From assembly GCA_019614645.1 (NCBI GenBank), contig JABWDB010000004.1:18290001-18354000 (forward strand): a stretch of DNA of 64,000 nucleotides, written 5' to 3'. The stretch is from Stratiolaelaps scimitus (taxonomy: Eukaryota > Arthropoda > Arachnida > Mesostigmata > Laelapidae). The notes under the pieces were generated by a model. That model was given only the letters and a program-made list of their open reading frames with translations. It was not told where the DNA came from and made no database searches. Made by a program: the position numbers and the translations under genes. The first letter of the stretch is position 1, and every line of letters begins with the position of its first letter. This document shows positions 22,918-34,984 of the stretch, one piece after another.

Positions 22918-22950
22918 CTGACAAGCTACTACTCGCGGCTCTGACTTATA
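22918..22950 (-). promoter_or_regulatory. TATA box and initiator of the 50-aa membrane peptide gene
   Basis: On the minus strand TATAAG begins at 22950 and TTGTCAGC carries the predicted start A at 22919, a spacing of 31 nt, which is the arthropod optimum. The ATG follows 11 nt later, so the 5' leader would be very short. The spacing is read directly; its use as a promoter is inferred. Confidence 0.55.
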
Positions 22951-22959
22951 ATATATTAG

Positions 22960-24660
22960 TAGCTTAGCTCGCTGGGCTTGCGTTGTTAGCTGTTCTTGAT
23001 CTGGTGTATGCCGGTGACGCTCAAGAGTTCAGAAAATCCAGGCTATGCGCACTTCCCAGCTGCAGATAACTGTCCAGCGGAGATCAACAGAAACATTGTT
23101 CACCTCGTGGCTATAACTCGAAACGTCCGATCTCAAGCGACACTGCCACTAAAAGTCACACATTCATATTAATATAGTTCTTTTCATTGCTCCAAGTACG
23201 ATGCGTATGTTGCTGTATATTGGTGAGGATCTCTCCGTTCACTCTGTGCAAGTTTACGAAACCTAAACACGAGCCTCTGTAGTGATTGTTGCAATATGCA
23301 TCGCGTACCCTTCAACAGAGAATTATGTTCAGTTCTGCTGCAATTTAGTTGTATCATGTTGATAAACATTGCAACAACTGGAGTTTATAGCAAAAACTGT
23401 GGCTTGAGAACAAACAGTTACGAACAGGTTCGATCGAGTGGTCAGCCTGTCTAATACCAATGAGTGAGCGACGATACACAATAACCACCACGTTCGTTTC
23501 AGAAGAGTTCCCCCTTCGTTCGAACACCATCAGGTGTCTGGTTAGATATCGCCAGTGCCTGGTAGCCAGATACGTCTCTCCTCGAACATTCACTCAGCGA
23601 ATCAGTTTTCCAGATTACATTTTTGCCTTGTATAACAAACATCGCGTGGCGCGTCGCACGGCGTTTTTCCAAGGAAGCAGAGCTCTGTCATATGCTCATA
23701 TTCTCCGAAAACACAGTCCGTAACGAGAAACATTGTATACGCCAGACGAAAATTGAGCTTCATACGCTGTTTTGGAATTTTGTATGGTGCATTAGCTAAC
23801 CGTGGTAAATATGCTACATATGTAATCAGTGTAACAAGCAGATTATGGCCTCATATACAAAACTGAAAGCTTAGATGGGCGCGTATAATGACGACAGCAA
23901 TCCAATGACGAAACTAAAATAAAAAGCGCGAAGTGAATTTAATAATATGTGGAACATATTAGCACATGAGGCAGCCGATCACAGTCGAAGCCATCGAAGT
24001 ACATAGCAATATCACATGGGTAATGTGATCGTCTATCGGGTCCCACAGCCATAGGAATTCATATGCGATGACATGACCCACCTCTGATACGATTCGATAT
24101 ACAGTACGTATGCATAAACGAGATGGACATAGTTAACTGTCTGTATGTGGACACGACCGATGGCTCAATCGGAGATCAACACAGATTTATGTATATTAAC
24201 CGCAGGTGATTCGGGTGATTGATCGAAGTAATGCGAAGCAATGTCCAGGTTGCACGTGATGACAGCCTATATGTATTCGTGTACTGCATGCAATAATCAA
24301 TTGCGGTGACAATGGCTACCGTTTGCGTAGGTATACATGGGCCGTTTGAGTGACTTTGCGGAGAGTACACACTTGAAAATAGCCTCCCCGTGACGAAGGT
24401 TCCACGATTGGGAAAACAGTAAATTCTACATGTATTCGTTACTATGTAACAATATGAAAGGAATAAGCTATTGTGCTCTACGTGCGCGCTACTGGAGAAG
24501 TCGATTAGCATTTTTACTCATGTGAATGTCTGTTCTGTACAGATGTAGAGCCCTTGTATAACCGCTACGGAGTCGAGCTGAGATCGCCTAGCGTAATTGA
24601 CTTGAGTGCTCAAAAAACGCGACGGGAATTTTCAAACGGTCCTGTAACCGTAAGGCGTTT
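22960..24660. other. AT-rich region upstream of the small membrane peptide gene
   Basis: Probably the 5' flank of the minus-strand small gene. A minor 7-bp hairpin (ATCACAT/ATGTGAT, 24011-24029) is the only structure noticed. Confidence 0.4.
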
Positions 24661-24663
24661 CCG

Positions 24664-24695
24664 CTTGGTCAGATACACTGACGTATCTGACTAAG
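24664..24695. repeat. 13-bp stem hairpin with 6-nt loop
   Basis: CTTGGTCAGATAC and GTATCTGACTAAG pair over 13 positions with one G-T wobble around the loop ACTGAC. An A6 run follows; on the minus strand this is a T6 run preceding the hairpin. No small-RNA family recognised. Confidence 0.55.
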
Positions 24696-25505
24696 AAAAA
24701 ACACCGTAAACACAGTTGGGGCAAATGCTTGGTGACTTTCAATGGGGGCGGGTAGTTTAAGCGCAAGTGCGAGTTGACCTCTTTCGGGGCCGCCACCTCT
24801 GTGGAGCCCAAATATCCATATATAGGTTATGTGTTCATGCACTGATTTTCACAATTTACCTTTAGAATTTCACTTGTATATTCTATCGGTGCGTGAATCA
24901 AAGTTTACGAGCCCACGTTGTGTGGGCTGATAGTGACTCACTCAGAAATCAGTTAGTTACTACCAAGCGTGTTCACGTTGATATGACGTGTGTTAAATGC
25001 GAGGATTATTCTCCCCATACAGTTGGTCACGGCTTGCTACGTTATAGTAGAAGATGCGCGTGGAGTTCGTCCGGGCATCCCATGTCTTACGAGCTGCATT
25101 ATCCCGAATAGTGCAGCACGGACACACGTTTGTGCTATTTTCCTGAGTAGATCATTAACTTGGCTTGCGTGCTCTGACATCTCGAGGAGTCAAGTCAACC
25201 ATAGCATCTCCCTTCATCTTTGACTTGGGGCAAACGGTCTGAATCGAGAGGTTGGAAGTAAAACTTGGTTCTTTCCATTCATTAGTGTTATAGGTTGTGT
25301 GTATTTTTTGTTTTCTTTTTACCATACACTGAATATATATCTTCCTAATTAAATGTACCTATACGGCGACGATAATTGTGTGATGTGTCCACATACATTG
25401 AAGTACCTATAGGATGGAATAGAAAAAAACACCTACTGTTGAACATAACTCTCTTTATCTAGCATCGTATATATCTATCTATCTACATATAATATGTCCT
25501 CTACC

Positions 25506-25524
25506 ATATATATATATATATATA
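25506..25524 (+). repeat. (AT)9 microsatellite
   Basis: Pure AT run. Confidence 0.9.
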
Positions 25525-25690
25525 CGACCTCCAACTATGCTGTAAAATTTTATAAACTCAAATACATTTCTACCGGACGAGTGATGTTAATGCACGTGCG
25601 TGATATTCGCCTTTAAGTAGAGCATTAGATAGAGATTGGAATCCGACGTTAGATGGCGAACAGCCGCATTCTATTCGAAGCCGGCGTTGG

Positions 25691-25722
25691 ATCTTTCTCT
25701 GTCTCTTTCTCTCTCTCTCCGT
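25691..25722 (+). repeat. CT-rich tract
   Basis: CTTT/CTCT pyrimidine run. Confidence 0.75.
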
Positions 25723-25914
25723 CGTTCGCTAGCCCGCCGTCAGCTGCCTGAAGACATCAGGCAATGGGGCTCACTGAGCTGGAGAATGAGCGCTGGGCGA
25801 TGCTATAAATTTGGCAGGGGGCCTTCCCGACCACAAGACAGCACAGCGTAGCCAAAGCTGAAGAACGCCGGTAGGGGTTGACGGTACTGCGCCGCCCGTG
25901 CTGGAACCAAGACA

Positions 25915-25932
25915 CTGCTGCTGCTGCTGCTG
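25915..25932 (+). repeat. (CTG)6 microsatellite
   Basis: Six CTG units. Confidence 0.9.
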
Positions 25933-26133
25933 GGCATACCACGTCACTTGGCCTGCATTTTCAACCCCAACCCGCCGCTGGCAAGACCCCCTACAATAAG
26001 GATCTTCTCTCGTGTCGTCCCGTTTCCATTGCTTGTACTCGTGCTGTACGGGCCCCGCAACGGCAAAGGTTTCTTGATGAAGTCAGATTCCACTTTAATG
26101 AGAGCAGCCAGCGAATTCCAGGGCGGTCGACGA

Positions 26134-26150
26134 TGGCGGCGGCGGCGGCT
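26134..26150 (+). repeat. (GGC)5 microsatellite
   Basis: GGC run in GC-rich DNA. Confidence 0.8.
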
Positions 26151-27472
26151 GAAGCACGCGGCGCTCGCGACTGCGCTTGGCGGCGGTCCTGCTGCTGGGT
26201 GTCTTTCCGAGGCCACGGCCGTCTTTCTCCGGCCTGCCTTGGCCTTTTTGTCTTCGGTTCCTGCGTTTCGTGCTGGCCGTGTCCTGTGGATGGGTGCGTG
26301 CGTGTGATGTGACGTCCTCTGTGACAACCAGTGTTCGCCACCGCCCTCTAAGATGAGCGCAGGGAGATGACGGGATGAGAGCAAGGGTCGAACTTTCAGC
26401 GGGTAACCCCGCATGATTTTGCAAGGCGAAGGCTGCCGGGGGGCGAAAACATGGAATTGCTCGGCGGACACGCAAAGAGATTTCTATTTTTAAAGGGGAA
26501 GTGGTCTGGATATATGTACGAGGCAAACGGAAAATCCGAGAGATAAACTGTTACATATCATTGTTGCGTAAGAATTGCATGTGTATATAAATAGTATCAT
26601 CATTTGTGTTGGTTTCAAGTTTTACATACACGTATCCCCGATTCTAATCGCACAGGCGGCCTTGTATGATTGTTAATAATATGTGCGGATTGATCAATGC
26701 AGTTAAGGTGGACTTCTGTATACTTAGCCGAATTTTCGTGGAGACACTGTGGACTCATGGTTTCTCGAGATCTCCATTCGGAATACCTTAAAAATTGTTT
26801 ACATTTTACCGAGGACAACCGAAATGATTAACAATGAAAAGAGAGCATGCCATAATGAAATAGGAGTATGCCTCTATATATAAGTATTTTAATGAACCAC
26901 CATTATAATCGTCGGACTCGGTTAACAAACATAACATGTGTCAATACCGTAGCCGTTAATAGCTCGTTTACTAGTGCCATTGTCCTTAGTCATATCTCAA
27001 TGCACACGTTTTAACCCGTGTCGCGCTTGTCATGGTATGATATTGTAGGACGCGGCGACCATTCAGCTCGCTCCTGCACTAGCGGAAGGTCAGCAAGCCC
27101 AAGGCCATCCAGGCAGATCCAGGCACCAGTATCATCCTGTGCTGCCACTGCCACGCACACGCGTGACAGACAGACACTCACATATCCTAGACACACAAAC
27201 TCGTGCACACGGGATGGGTACACCTCAAAGGCCACGCTACATTATCCACGCTGGGCGGAAGAGATGTGTCACGCACAAATTATACCCGGAAACGCCGGGG
27301 ATTTGGCTCCAACATCCGACCGAAGGACTTCCGGGGGACACGCATACGCCGAGCTGCCGGGCAGGTGACGGACGAACAGGGGCTTCGCCGGTCGACGACC
27401 GAAGCGTAGCAAGTAAGCAGGCCGACGGGCAAGCAAGGACGGAGGAAGAGAGGAAGGAGGTGGAGAGAGGTC

Positions 27473-27488
27473 GAGATAGATAGATAGA
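27473..27488 (+). repeat. (GATA)4 microsatellite
   Basis: Four tetranucleotide units. Confidence 0.8.
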
Positions 27489-28539
27489 ACGCGCGCATGA
27501 GGAACAGGACACGAGGTGTCAAGAGAAGGCAAATAAAGGACTCATTTGCATGTCGTCTTTCCCTCGTACTTCCTAGTTCGTCCTCGCCCGTTCGCCGTGT
27601 GCCCTGAAGAGAGTACCTTACTACTAGCCACTAGCTCTACATCCGACGAGCGGGAACCAAACGCTCAACTTGCCAAGGCATAGCAAGCAGGGCAGAGAGA
27701 GGCTGGCACTGACTGACGCTGGCCGTGGCTCATCCGCAGGCGTAAGGGGACAGCTAGTAGAGAGGTGTGCGGTACGCAGTGAGCGCCGGGGCCATAGGGT
27801 CTTCAGTGGGTCTGGACTGACACAGAGGCAGAGTGGGTGACGGGGATGTTCTGCGATAATTTGCATTGGTGAGGCGAAGCGAGTCGACGATGAGACGATG
27901 TCACGAGCGACACGGTCATGCTATCTATGTAGATTCTAGAAGAGCGAGATTTCGGTAGACAATAGGTTTCGATACGATTAGACAGATGGGCCAGGCGGTT
28001 TGCAGTCACGACGGGGACGAGCATCGGGGTATGTACAATACGAAATGTAGTGAGATGAATGAATGAATTGGCAATTGCGCGAATTGGCGTCACAGGCTAT
28101 TCGCAAACCTGTCACCGCAGCAGTCGACGCTAGGTCGCTCGATGACCTCCAGTCATCCGCACAGGATTGATGAGGAGTGAGCTTCGGCGGAAGACAAATA
28201 GGAGTTGAAGTGCTTGTTCAAGTGGCGTGCGCTACTTGAACGACGACGTCGAACGAGAAGACGACAACGCGGAGGAAGAAGCACACGAGGGGACGGAGGA
28301 GTGCAGAGAAGAACAGGAATCTGAAGAAGCACTAGTGTACTAGTAGGCGGGGGCAGGCAGACCACGTGCTTGCATACCTACAAAGACTGCTGCTAGACTG
28401 TAGTCGCAGCAGTCGTGACCTGCAGCCTGCTAGCCGACGACCTACTCGGAAGGCACCTACCGACGAGCTAGCTTTCTTGTGACCTCTTTTTAGCCGTTCC
28501 TACTTTAGTCGTTTGCGATTGCCAATCAGACCGCCCCAT

Positions 28540-28580
28540 TGTGAAGGTGTGATGAGTCTCTAGGTGTATACACCTTCACA
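28540..28580. promoter_or_regulatory. Inverted repeat with three T-box-type half-sites
   Basis: TGTGAAGGTGT (28540-28550) and ACACCTTCACA (28570-28580) are perfect inverted 11-mers with a 19-nt spacer. Nested in the right side is a perfect 14-bp palindrome, AGGTGTATACACCT (28562-28575). AGGTGTGA at 28545-28552 is the exact T-box half-site, and the palindrome supplies two AGGTGT cores head to head, as in the Brachyury-type site. Confidence 0.4.
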
Positions 28581-29449
28581 GGAGTCCGTGTGCATGGGCG
28601 ATCCATGTATAGCGAATGGCTGTTGAGTACTACTGGGCCCTGCGGCTTCAGACCCAAATCATGCCGTTCTACGAGCTGGTATCACCAGCTTTTGCGAACC
28701 AGACAGCTGCGTACAAGCGCAGCACAGAGACACCGAACGGCAACGGAGTAGAGATTTGCATTTTGAGTGAGTACCACTGTATGTGGCGAAAGCAGGTTGG
28801 AATAGCGGTAGGTTGGATAGCTGTGCACACAGCCAGCATCTTGTGCAACAGACGATGTCTTACTGTATCCCACATCTCGGCACAGACCTCGGGCTGTTCT
28901 TAATGGGCCACATGACAGGCACGTGGAACTCTGATTATGTGTCACTCAACCTAGCTCAACCGTGTTGGGGGCCGTTCCTAAAACGCGACAGATACAGACT
29001 CCTGGACAACTATAGCTTGAAGTAGTAATAGTAGCAGCAATAGCCCCGCTGGCGGCAGGGTTACCGTCTATGAACTGGCGATAACTGAGGGTCAGTTATG
29101 AAAAGAAGTAGCCGCAACCGAAAACTACGAGGACGGCAACGTCCACATTGTTTCTGTATGCTGCTGGCGGTGCTCTACCGATTCACTAGGCAATCAGAAC
29201 AACACATGACGCATTACCCAGCGCGTCATCCAACACGGACAGTTCAGGCGGAAGAAGAAGACATATTTTGCCTTTCGCATCAGCATCAACAACAACAGCA
29301 ACAATGTCATCATGTGTTAGTGTCAACTGCTCATGCGTATTCTCTCGACCATAACTCAGGCCGTAACAGCGTGCCGCGACAGGAAAAGTGCTAGCGGCAC
29401 AGTTTGCGCCGTCCATCCTTCCCTCTTCCCCGTTATCCGTATCCCTCCC

Positions 29450-29468
29450 GCCCCCCGCCCCCCCCCCC
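29450..29468 (+). repeat. Poly-C tract
   Basis: C-run with a single G interruption. Confidence 0.85.
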
Positions 29469-29751
29469 AGGACACCAACAAGCATAGACACCACCAGCCG
29501 CAGCTGCTTCGTGGCGCGTGGAGCAGCTGTTTCGTGCGGAGACCCTGTCATCCGTCCCCATCCGACCCGCACACCCCGTGTACACGTCGAGAACCGTGCA
29601 ATGCGACAACAACGAATTCGCAGAGCGACTACCGCCGTTCCTTTGCCATCCCACAGAAATCAGAGGGAGCAACGACTACTTGCCATTCAGCGGCTCTTGA
29701 TGGAGCGGCAGGACTAAGTTGCCAAGTCGCCGCGGGGCTGGCGCCCGATTG

Positions 29752-29774
29752 CGTCGGGCGTCGGACGCCCGACG
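29752..29774. repeat. 23-bp GC-rich palindrome
   Basis: Two 11-bp arms, CGTCGGGCGTC and GACGCCCGACG, flank one central G and are perfectly complementary. A further GCCCGA half-site lies just upstream at about 29743, giving three TCGGGC/GCCCGA units in 33 bp. It is a possible dimer-protein binding site or extruding hairpin. Confidence 0.6.
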
Positions 29775-31480
29775 TCACTGCTGCGGCTCTCTCCATTAGT
29801 CAAGATGAACGCCGCGAGCAAGAAACAAGTCATCGAACGAACGGCTAACGTTCGTTTAGCGTGAACACCAGACGTGAGCCCGTTTAATAAGCGATAGAAC
29901 GAATGTAGTCCTATTGCAAAAGTGGGTGCATATCGCTGCAATGAGTTCGGTCTCCGACTGCCAGCAGTACAAGAAATAAAGCTGTTGTCGGTTGTCGTTA
30001 TAAAGTAAGGATAGTACTGATGACAAAAAGCGGATCCTCTCCCCTCTCCGTGAGTTTATCGCAGTGTGAAGAGCAATCGTCAGAGGCCAGGGGGGCGGCC
30101 AGAAACAGCAACAATTGACGTACGGCTGCTCGTCCAGATGCTGTGCCTGCCGTGATATGCGTTCTGCTTAGGTTTGCCGTTCCCAATTCGCCACGCTCCG
30201 CCTGACAATCAACAACACGAACTCTCCAATGACATCACGGTGATTGGGCTTCTTCGAGAAGGCCGGGGGAGCCGACAAGAGGACTAAAAAGTTGTAATTG
30301 ACCCACGACGCCGAGCGCGATCCGAGATGCGGGTCGAGACTCGGCACTTGCGCTACTCTCGCCGTCTGTCAACGCTTGTTTCAGCTGCGTTCAACTTCGG
30401 GAGTTCTCTGGCGCCCGATTCGACGTTGGAGAGAATGAAATAAGAAGGATTCGGAACTCGAGGCGGGCTCAGGCACTCGAATCGCAAATTGAGAGGGAAG
30501 AAGTTAGGGTCGTGATACCCTTCGCTTTCCTCGGGACGAATGGTTCTGCGTTGGTAAAACACGCTCACATATTATTAGTTGTACGCAGTCCCGTCCCTGG
30601 CAATGGCGACGGGGCTTTAACATTTGCAGCGTCGTAAATTGGTGGTACGGTTTCGTAGCATTATACAATAGTTCCCTTGTTTGGTGAACACAAGTTAGCG
30701 AGTAACATTTCATAGATTCGCGAGCCAAAAATGCATAAGGCACTTCGACATGATGTTGCTGGAAATGTGATCATCTCTTTGAAATGTACGACAAAGGTCG
30801 AGCATGCGAGAGAGATAGAAAACTTTTCAATGGGCTCAGGGAATTTCAATCGCCAAGAATATTGATGACGATCTAATTGCCGATCAAATCGTGGCAATGG
30901 ATGTCCAACTTTCCCCCTCAGAGAACTAGTTGGAACCCTACTGACTCCGCTGTCTCTGGAATCACTCCCCACGCAGAGGCAGGTCGACACTTGATTAAGT
31001 GAACTATAAAGTAAAGTATAGTAGCCACTCCTCGAAAAACAGTGACCACGACATTTTTCTCATCTCCTCTTCAATTGTGAACCTACTTCCCCTTATTGCA
31101 GACTAACCGTCTTGACTCGAGTCCATTAGACATTAGGCAGATCTGGAAGTACAACTCAACTGACCAGGAAGATTATTTTAACGCAAACTCGTCAATCTGT
31201 TGTGAGGTATCCTCAATTTCAATACACACTCGTACACGATGGGCATTTGCCCTTGTTAACGATGCATGCATATTTCATTAAAAATGTTATAATGATGTCA
31301 TGATGCGCTCCTATTTAGGATGGCCAATTATTGGTTGTTTCCGATAAGGGCCTTGCCCGCCAGCCCATTCGAATCATAAACTATTAGTGTTATGCATTTT
31401 GCAGAGTTCCAATTTTTCTAACACTCTAGCACCTTCTTATGTCAACCACTGTGCACCCACCCCCGGTTACGCAGTAGCGG

Positions 31481-31741
31481 GTGCGGAACGGGCCCAGCTA
31501 CGGAAGTGCGCCGCACTTCAGGCAACCCACCTTTTTTCCCCTTGCTTTTGAAACCTTAGGCGGGCACGGCCCCCTCACTGCGAACTTCCCCGAAGGAGTC
31601 TACCAGCGGCTTATCCGCGCCACCTGGGACAAGCGCGCAGGATCTTTCCCTCTGCAACGCCTGTCACTCGATGTGCAGAGGGGCAATGCCATCGCCTTCC
31701 TCGGGACAATGTCGGCCTCGGCCCCGATCCCCTACTACTAA
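31481..31741 (+). pseudogene. Non-LTR retrotransposon C-terminal fragment
   Basis: An open frame of 86 codons without an ATG start contains FFPLAFETLGGHGP, then RLIRATWDKRAG and LQRLSLDVQRGNA, ending shortly after GTM. This order (aromatic-Pro-Leu, Glu-Thr-x-Gly-Gly-x-Gly-Pro, then a basic RLS...QRGNA block) is what I know from the extreme C-terminal tail after the reverse transcriptase domain of many animal LINE-type ORF2 proteins. The catalytic domains are missing upstream, so it is a 5'-truncated dead copy, the usual result of LINE insertion. The assignment is from memory of the family pattern and was not searched. An AT-rich sequence follows the stop. Confidence 0.5.
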
Positions 31742-33240
31742 ATCCCTGGAAATAATTCCTAATTGTTGTATGTTCGAACAAATTGCTTGGTATATTCTTC
31801 TAATGCATATATTGCCGTTATGCTTGGTATTTTTCTTCCAAATTGCTATCTGGAAGTTTATGCGTATCAAAACCTGCACCCAGTCAGAACGATTGCACGG
31901 TTGTGAGAAGAACAAGCCGCAACATTCGCGGTCATAGTAGCTAGCCACAGTGTATCTACTACATTATTAGCGGCTGCGACGGTCACCGTACGTATAGCAC
32001 TAGCTGAACGCTTGCACGCGCGACCACATACAAGCAGCAGAAGTTGTCCATGGACCAGGCAGATAGGGTGTGTACATAGTGTGCGTATGTAAGTTGTATG
32101 GGTATAGCTCTAGAAGCAGTGTGGGCGCCGGTGCCCGCTCCACCCTACAGTCCCCTGGTTCCCACCGTGCGCTTGTCCGTTCATCATGAAGATTTGTTGT
32201 TCATTTGAGAACAATTTGTTCATTGTGTCTTGGCCAGCGGAAGCGGTGGAACAACGGTCATGAACAGAGCGAATAGCCTCGGACTCGCGCCTGCTCTGCC
32301 GAGAGAAACTCGAGCAGTGGTTGCGGCAGCGATTGCGGTACCGTCGGCGTCGGCAACTTCGGCAGCACAAGTCTCTCTGAAGAAGCGCGGACTTTCACTC
32401 TCTCGCTCCCTGTGTGTGCCCCCCCTCTCTTTGGCATGTTCATTTTGAGCTCTCGGACTCAATTCTTAGCCGTTTTTTCCGTCATTCAGACGTCCCGCGG
32501 TTTTCCCTCTCGCCACCTCTTCCGAAATGGGGAGTCTTCATAAGAACGTGTTCGCAGCCTCCGGCTCCGCTTCAGCGGCAGGAAACGAGGAGGACGAATG
32601 AGTGTGGAATTGAACAGCCGCTTGCTCGATCGGTCTGTCCGTCGGCCGACCCATCGATCGACTAGACACTGCTGACTGACTTAGTTCGGACAACGGGACG
32701 AAAGCCGGTGGCCGGGAGAACCACCTGGAAGGAGCTTCAAGGGAGGATGTTGGGGAGATCTGAAGAGGTACGCAAGCCCAAATTCCCTCGCTTGTCTCGG
32801 AACGGTGCTTCAGATGGTCGTACAGCGCGGACTAGGGAATCTGGGCGTCGCTTCTGATCCCTGGCTTCTTGTTTAAGTTGGCTACTGCCTCCTGCAGGTA
32901 GCCGGCTGCCAGAGCTCTCAGCCCAGTTTTTCCCCATTCTGCGCTTCGTACACATCAAATCATGGAGCGGCTACTCACTCACCAAGGTGATGCTCCGCGC
33001 GGCGAAACAGGCGATCCACCATAGCCGCTATAGCGTTACTGCTGCTTTTGGTCCTGTGTGCTCAGTGGTACCAGTGCTAATAATGACAGTGGTATCGGTA
33101 ACGCTAGTGTAGTCGTCGTCGTCCGCCGATCTTCTATGTCGTTATGGCGCTTGCCCGTCTACCCGTGCCAAGAGGGTAGGTGCCAATGGCGTGTGCTTCT
33201 CGAGGCAGAAAATAATCAGAGAGCTTTCGCATCGCTCGTT

Positions 33241-33279
33241 TCTATCTCTCTCTTTCTCTCTATCTCTCTCCTTCTCTAT
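33241..33279 (+). repeat. CT/TATC-rich tract
   Basis: Imperfect pyrimidine repeat. Confidence 0.75.
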
Positions 33280-33540
33280 ACGAGCTGCTGTGGTCCTTCA
33301 CCGCTTCGCAGGAACCTTCTTCGTTCTCCTGGAACGACCGTGACGATGAGCGGACGGCAGGAGATGTCGACTGCACTGCTGCGAACCAAATGGCACTACT
33401 GCTGTGAGGTGGTTGCACCCGTACCAGCGGCAGCCAGCAATAGCCGCAGCGCGACCGTCTCGTGCGCAAGTGGTGCCGCTGTAGTGCGCTGCGCACGGCA
33501 CCGCGTAGAAAAAGAAACACAGGGAACGAGAGAAGCAGCA

Positions 33541-33558
33541 GAAGAAGAAGAAGAAGAA
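33541..33558 (+). repeat. (GAA)6 microsatellite
   Basis: Six GAA units; produces poly-Glu in the chance frame 33058-33582. Confidence 0.85.
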
Positions 33559-34984
33559 CCCAGAGCGAGCTCTCCCGCTTGAGAATCTGGCAAGCACAGA
33601 GCGAACGACGAGAACGAAGGGAATCAAGGGACGTTTAGGGGCATGTTCAGAGTAAGAACAAGAGGAGTAAGGCAAGTTAATGAATTGAGATTGTGTGCTG
33701 CCGCCGCTGCTGCTGCCCGCGCTGCTCATGGCCGCGGTGGCCAGGTATGCGAGCAAGCGGGACGAACCAACGCACCCGTACACTCTGCCTCTATCCTGAG
33801 GTACTAGTGGAGCGTCTGCCTGCGTCCGCCCTGGCCCGTTTGAAGACAGGGGTGATGGGGCTGGGAGGGGGCAAACGGAGCCATAGAAATAGGAGACTTC
33901 ATTGGGGATGGCGGCGGCGAATGTGGGAGGGGGCCGGGCCTGTATTACTCAGAGGTAAACTCTCACACGTTTTCCGCTCACCTCTGCTCTGTCTTCCTTT
34001 TAGCCCTCTTGCTGGTATGTCGTATATGGTGAGGACAGCAGGACAGGTTCTGGAGTTGTCCTCCTGTCCGAGGCTCCGTGCTCTGCTCATCCCACTGCTC
34101 CCGTTTCGTGAGCGACCCCAGCCCGTCCCCCCCGGCTCCTCCTGCTCCTCAACTCTCTGCAACGTTCGAGTCGTGTCGGCGTACAAATGGACAAATTTCA
34201 TTATTACAATTATCATTAACACCCGCCGGCGACGGGGTTGAGACGGGACAGCGAATAGCGACGCAAGGGAGGAAGGCAAGAGCGTCGGACGGAATCGACG
34301 CTCGAGAGGACGATGGCGAATATTCGAGCTGCTTGCTCCGCTTGCCCCCAGTGGCGGCAGAGTACGAGTCCGTACCAGGAGTACTGCTGCAGCTGCACAT
34401 ACGACTGGCTGGCTGGCTGTTCACGCGACTGCACGGCTGAATTCATTTCGCTGAGCCTCCACCAGACCACCAGTAACAGAGGCTATCACCAGTAGGCTGC
34501 TTCGACCACGAAAGGGATTCGGGATAAATGGCCAACATGGACGAGAAGTGCACGAGAACAGGCAACTCTGCAGGAAGTGCGAACAAAAGAAAACGAATTG
34601 CCTGTAGACGTCAGCAGTAGATGTGGGGATACCAACAGCGGCGGCAGCGGCGGCGACAGCACCAGCAGCCGTGAAACATGGCGCTGCTTCTCTTTCAGTA
34701 ATGAACACCACCAACGTAGGCTCATTCGTACCAAAACAGTACCGATTCGCCTTGTAACAAAACAAAATACACACATAACGAACAAATTCGACAGTGTTTA
34801 ATTTGGTGTACATGCAACGCATCTCACTTCGCATGTATAATAATAGTTGACTTGCTGGCTTGCGTAGTTGCCGGGCTGGCTGGACGCTTGAGGCAACGGA
34901 TGTTCACGTCGGTCGTACTGTCGTCGAAGCACACGCAGGGATGTACGAAGGGTATATAGGCACCATGTGGGGGTCCGAGAGAGT

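Larger units (their letters stand above)
24700..28535. other. Repeat-bearing non-coding block
   Basis: Carries AT, CT, CTG, GGC and GATA microsatellites. Overlapping long frames on both strands at 25.9-26.5 kb reflect high GC and a GGC run rather than a gene. Confidence 0.45.
28616..31480. other. Non-coding block with one possible exon
   Basis: An ATG at 28616 opens a non-repetitive frame (MAVEYYWALRLQTQI start) that reaches a GTGAGT donor at 28767, but the ATG context is poor and no partner exon is visible. The rest holds poly-C, the GC palindrome and nothing else recognised. Confidence 0.35.

Noticed and set aside
25944..26526. Four overlapping 116-175 codon frames on both strands
   Set aside because: Explained by GC-rich composition and a GGC repeat; no consistent coding strand.
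33058..33582. 174-codon ORF with a poly-Glu stretch
   Set aside because: Poly-Glu comes from (GAA)6; overlapping frames on the other strand are as long.
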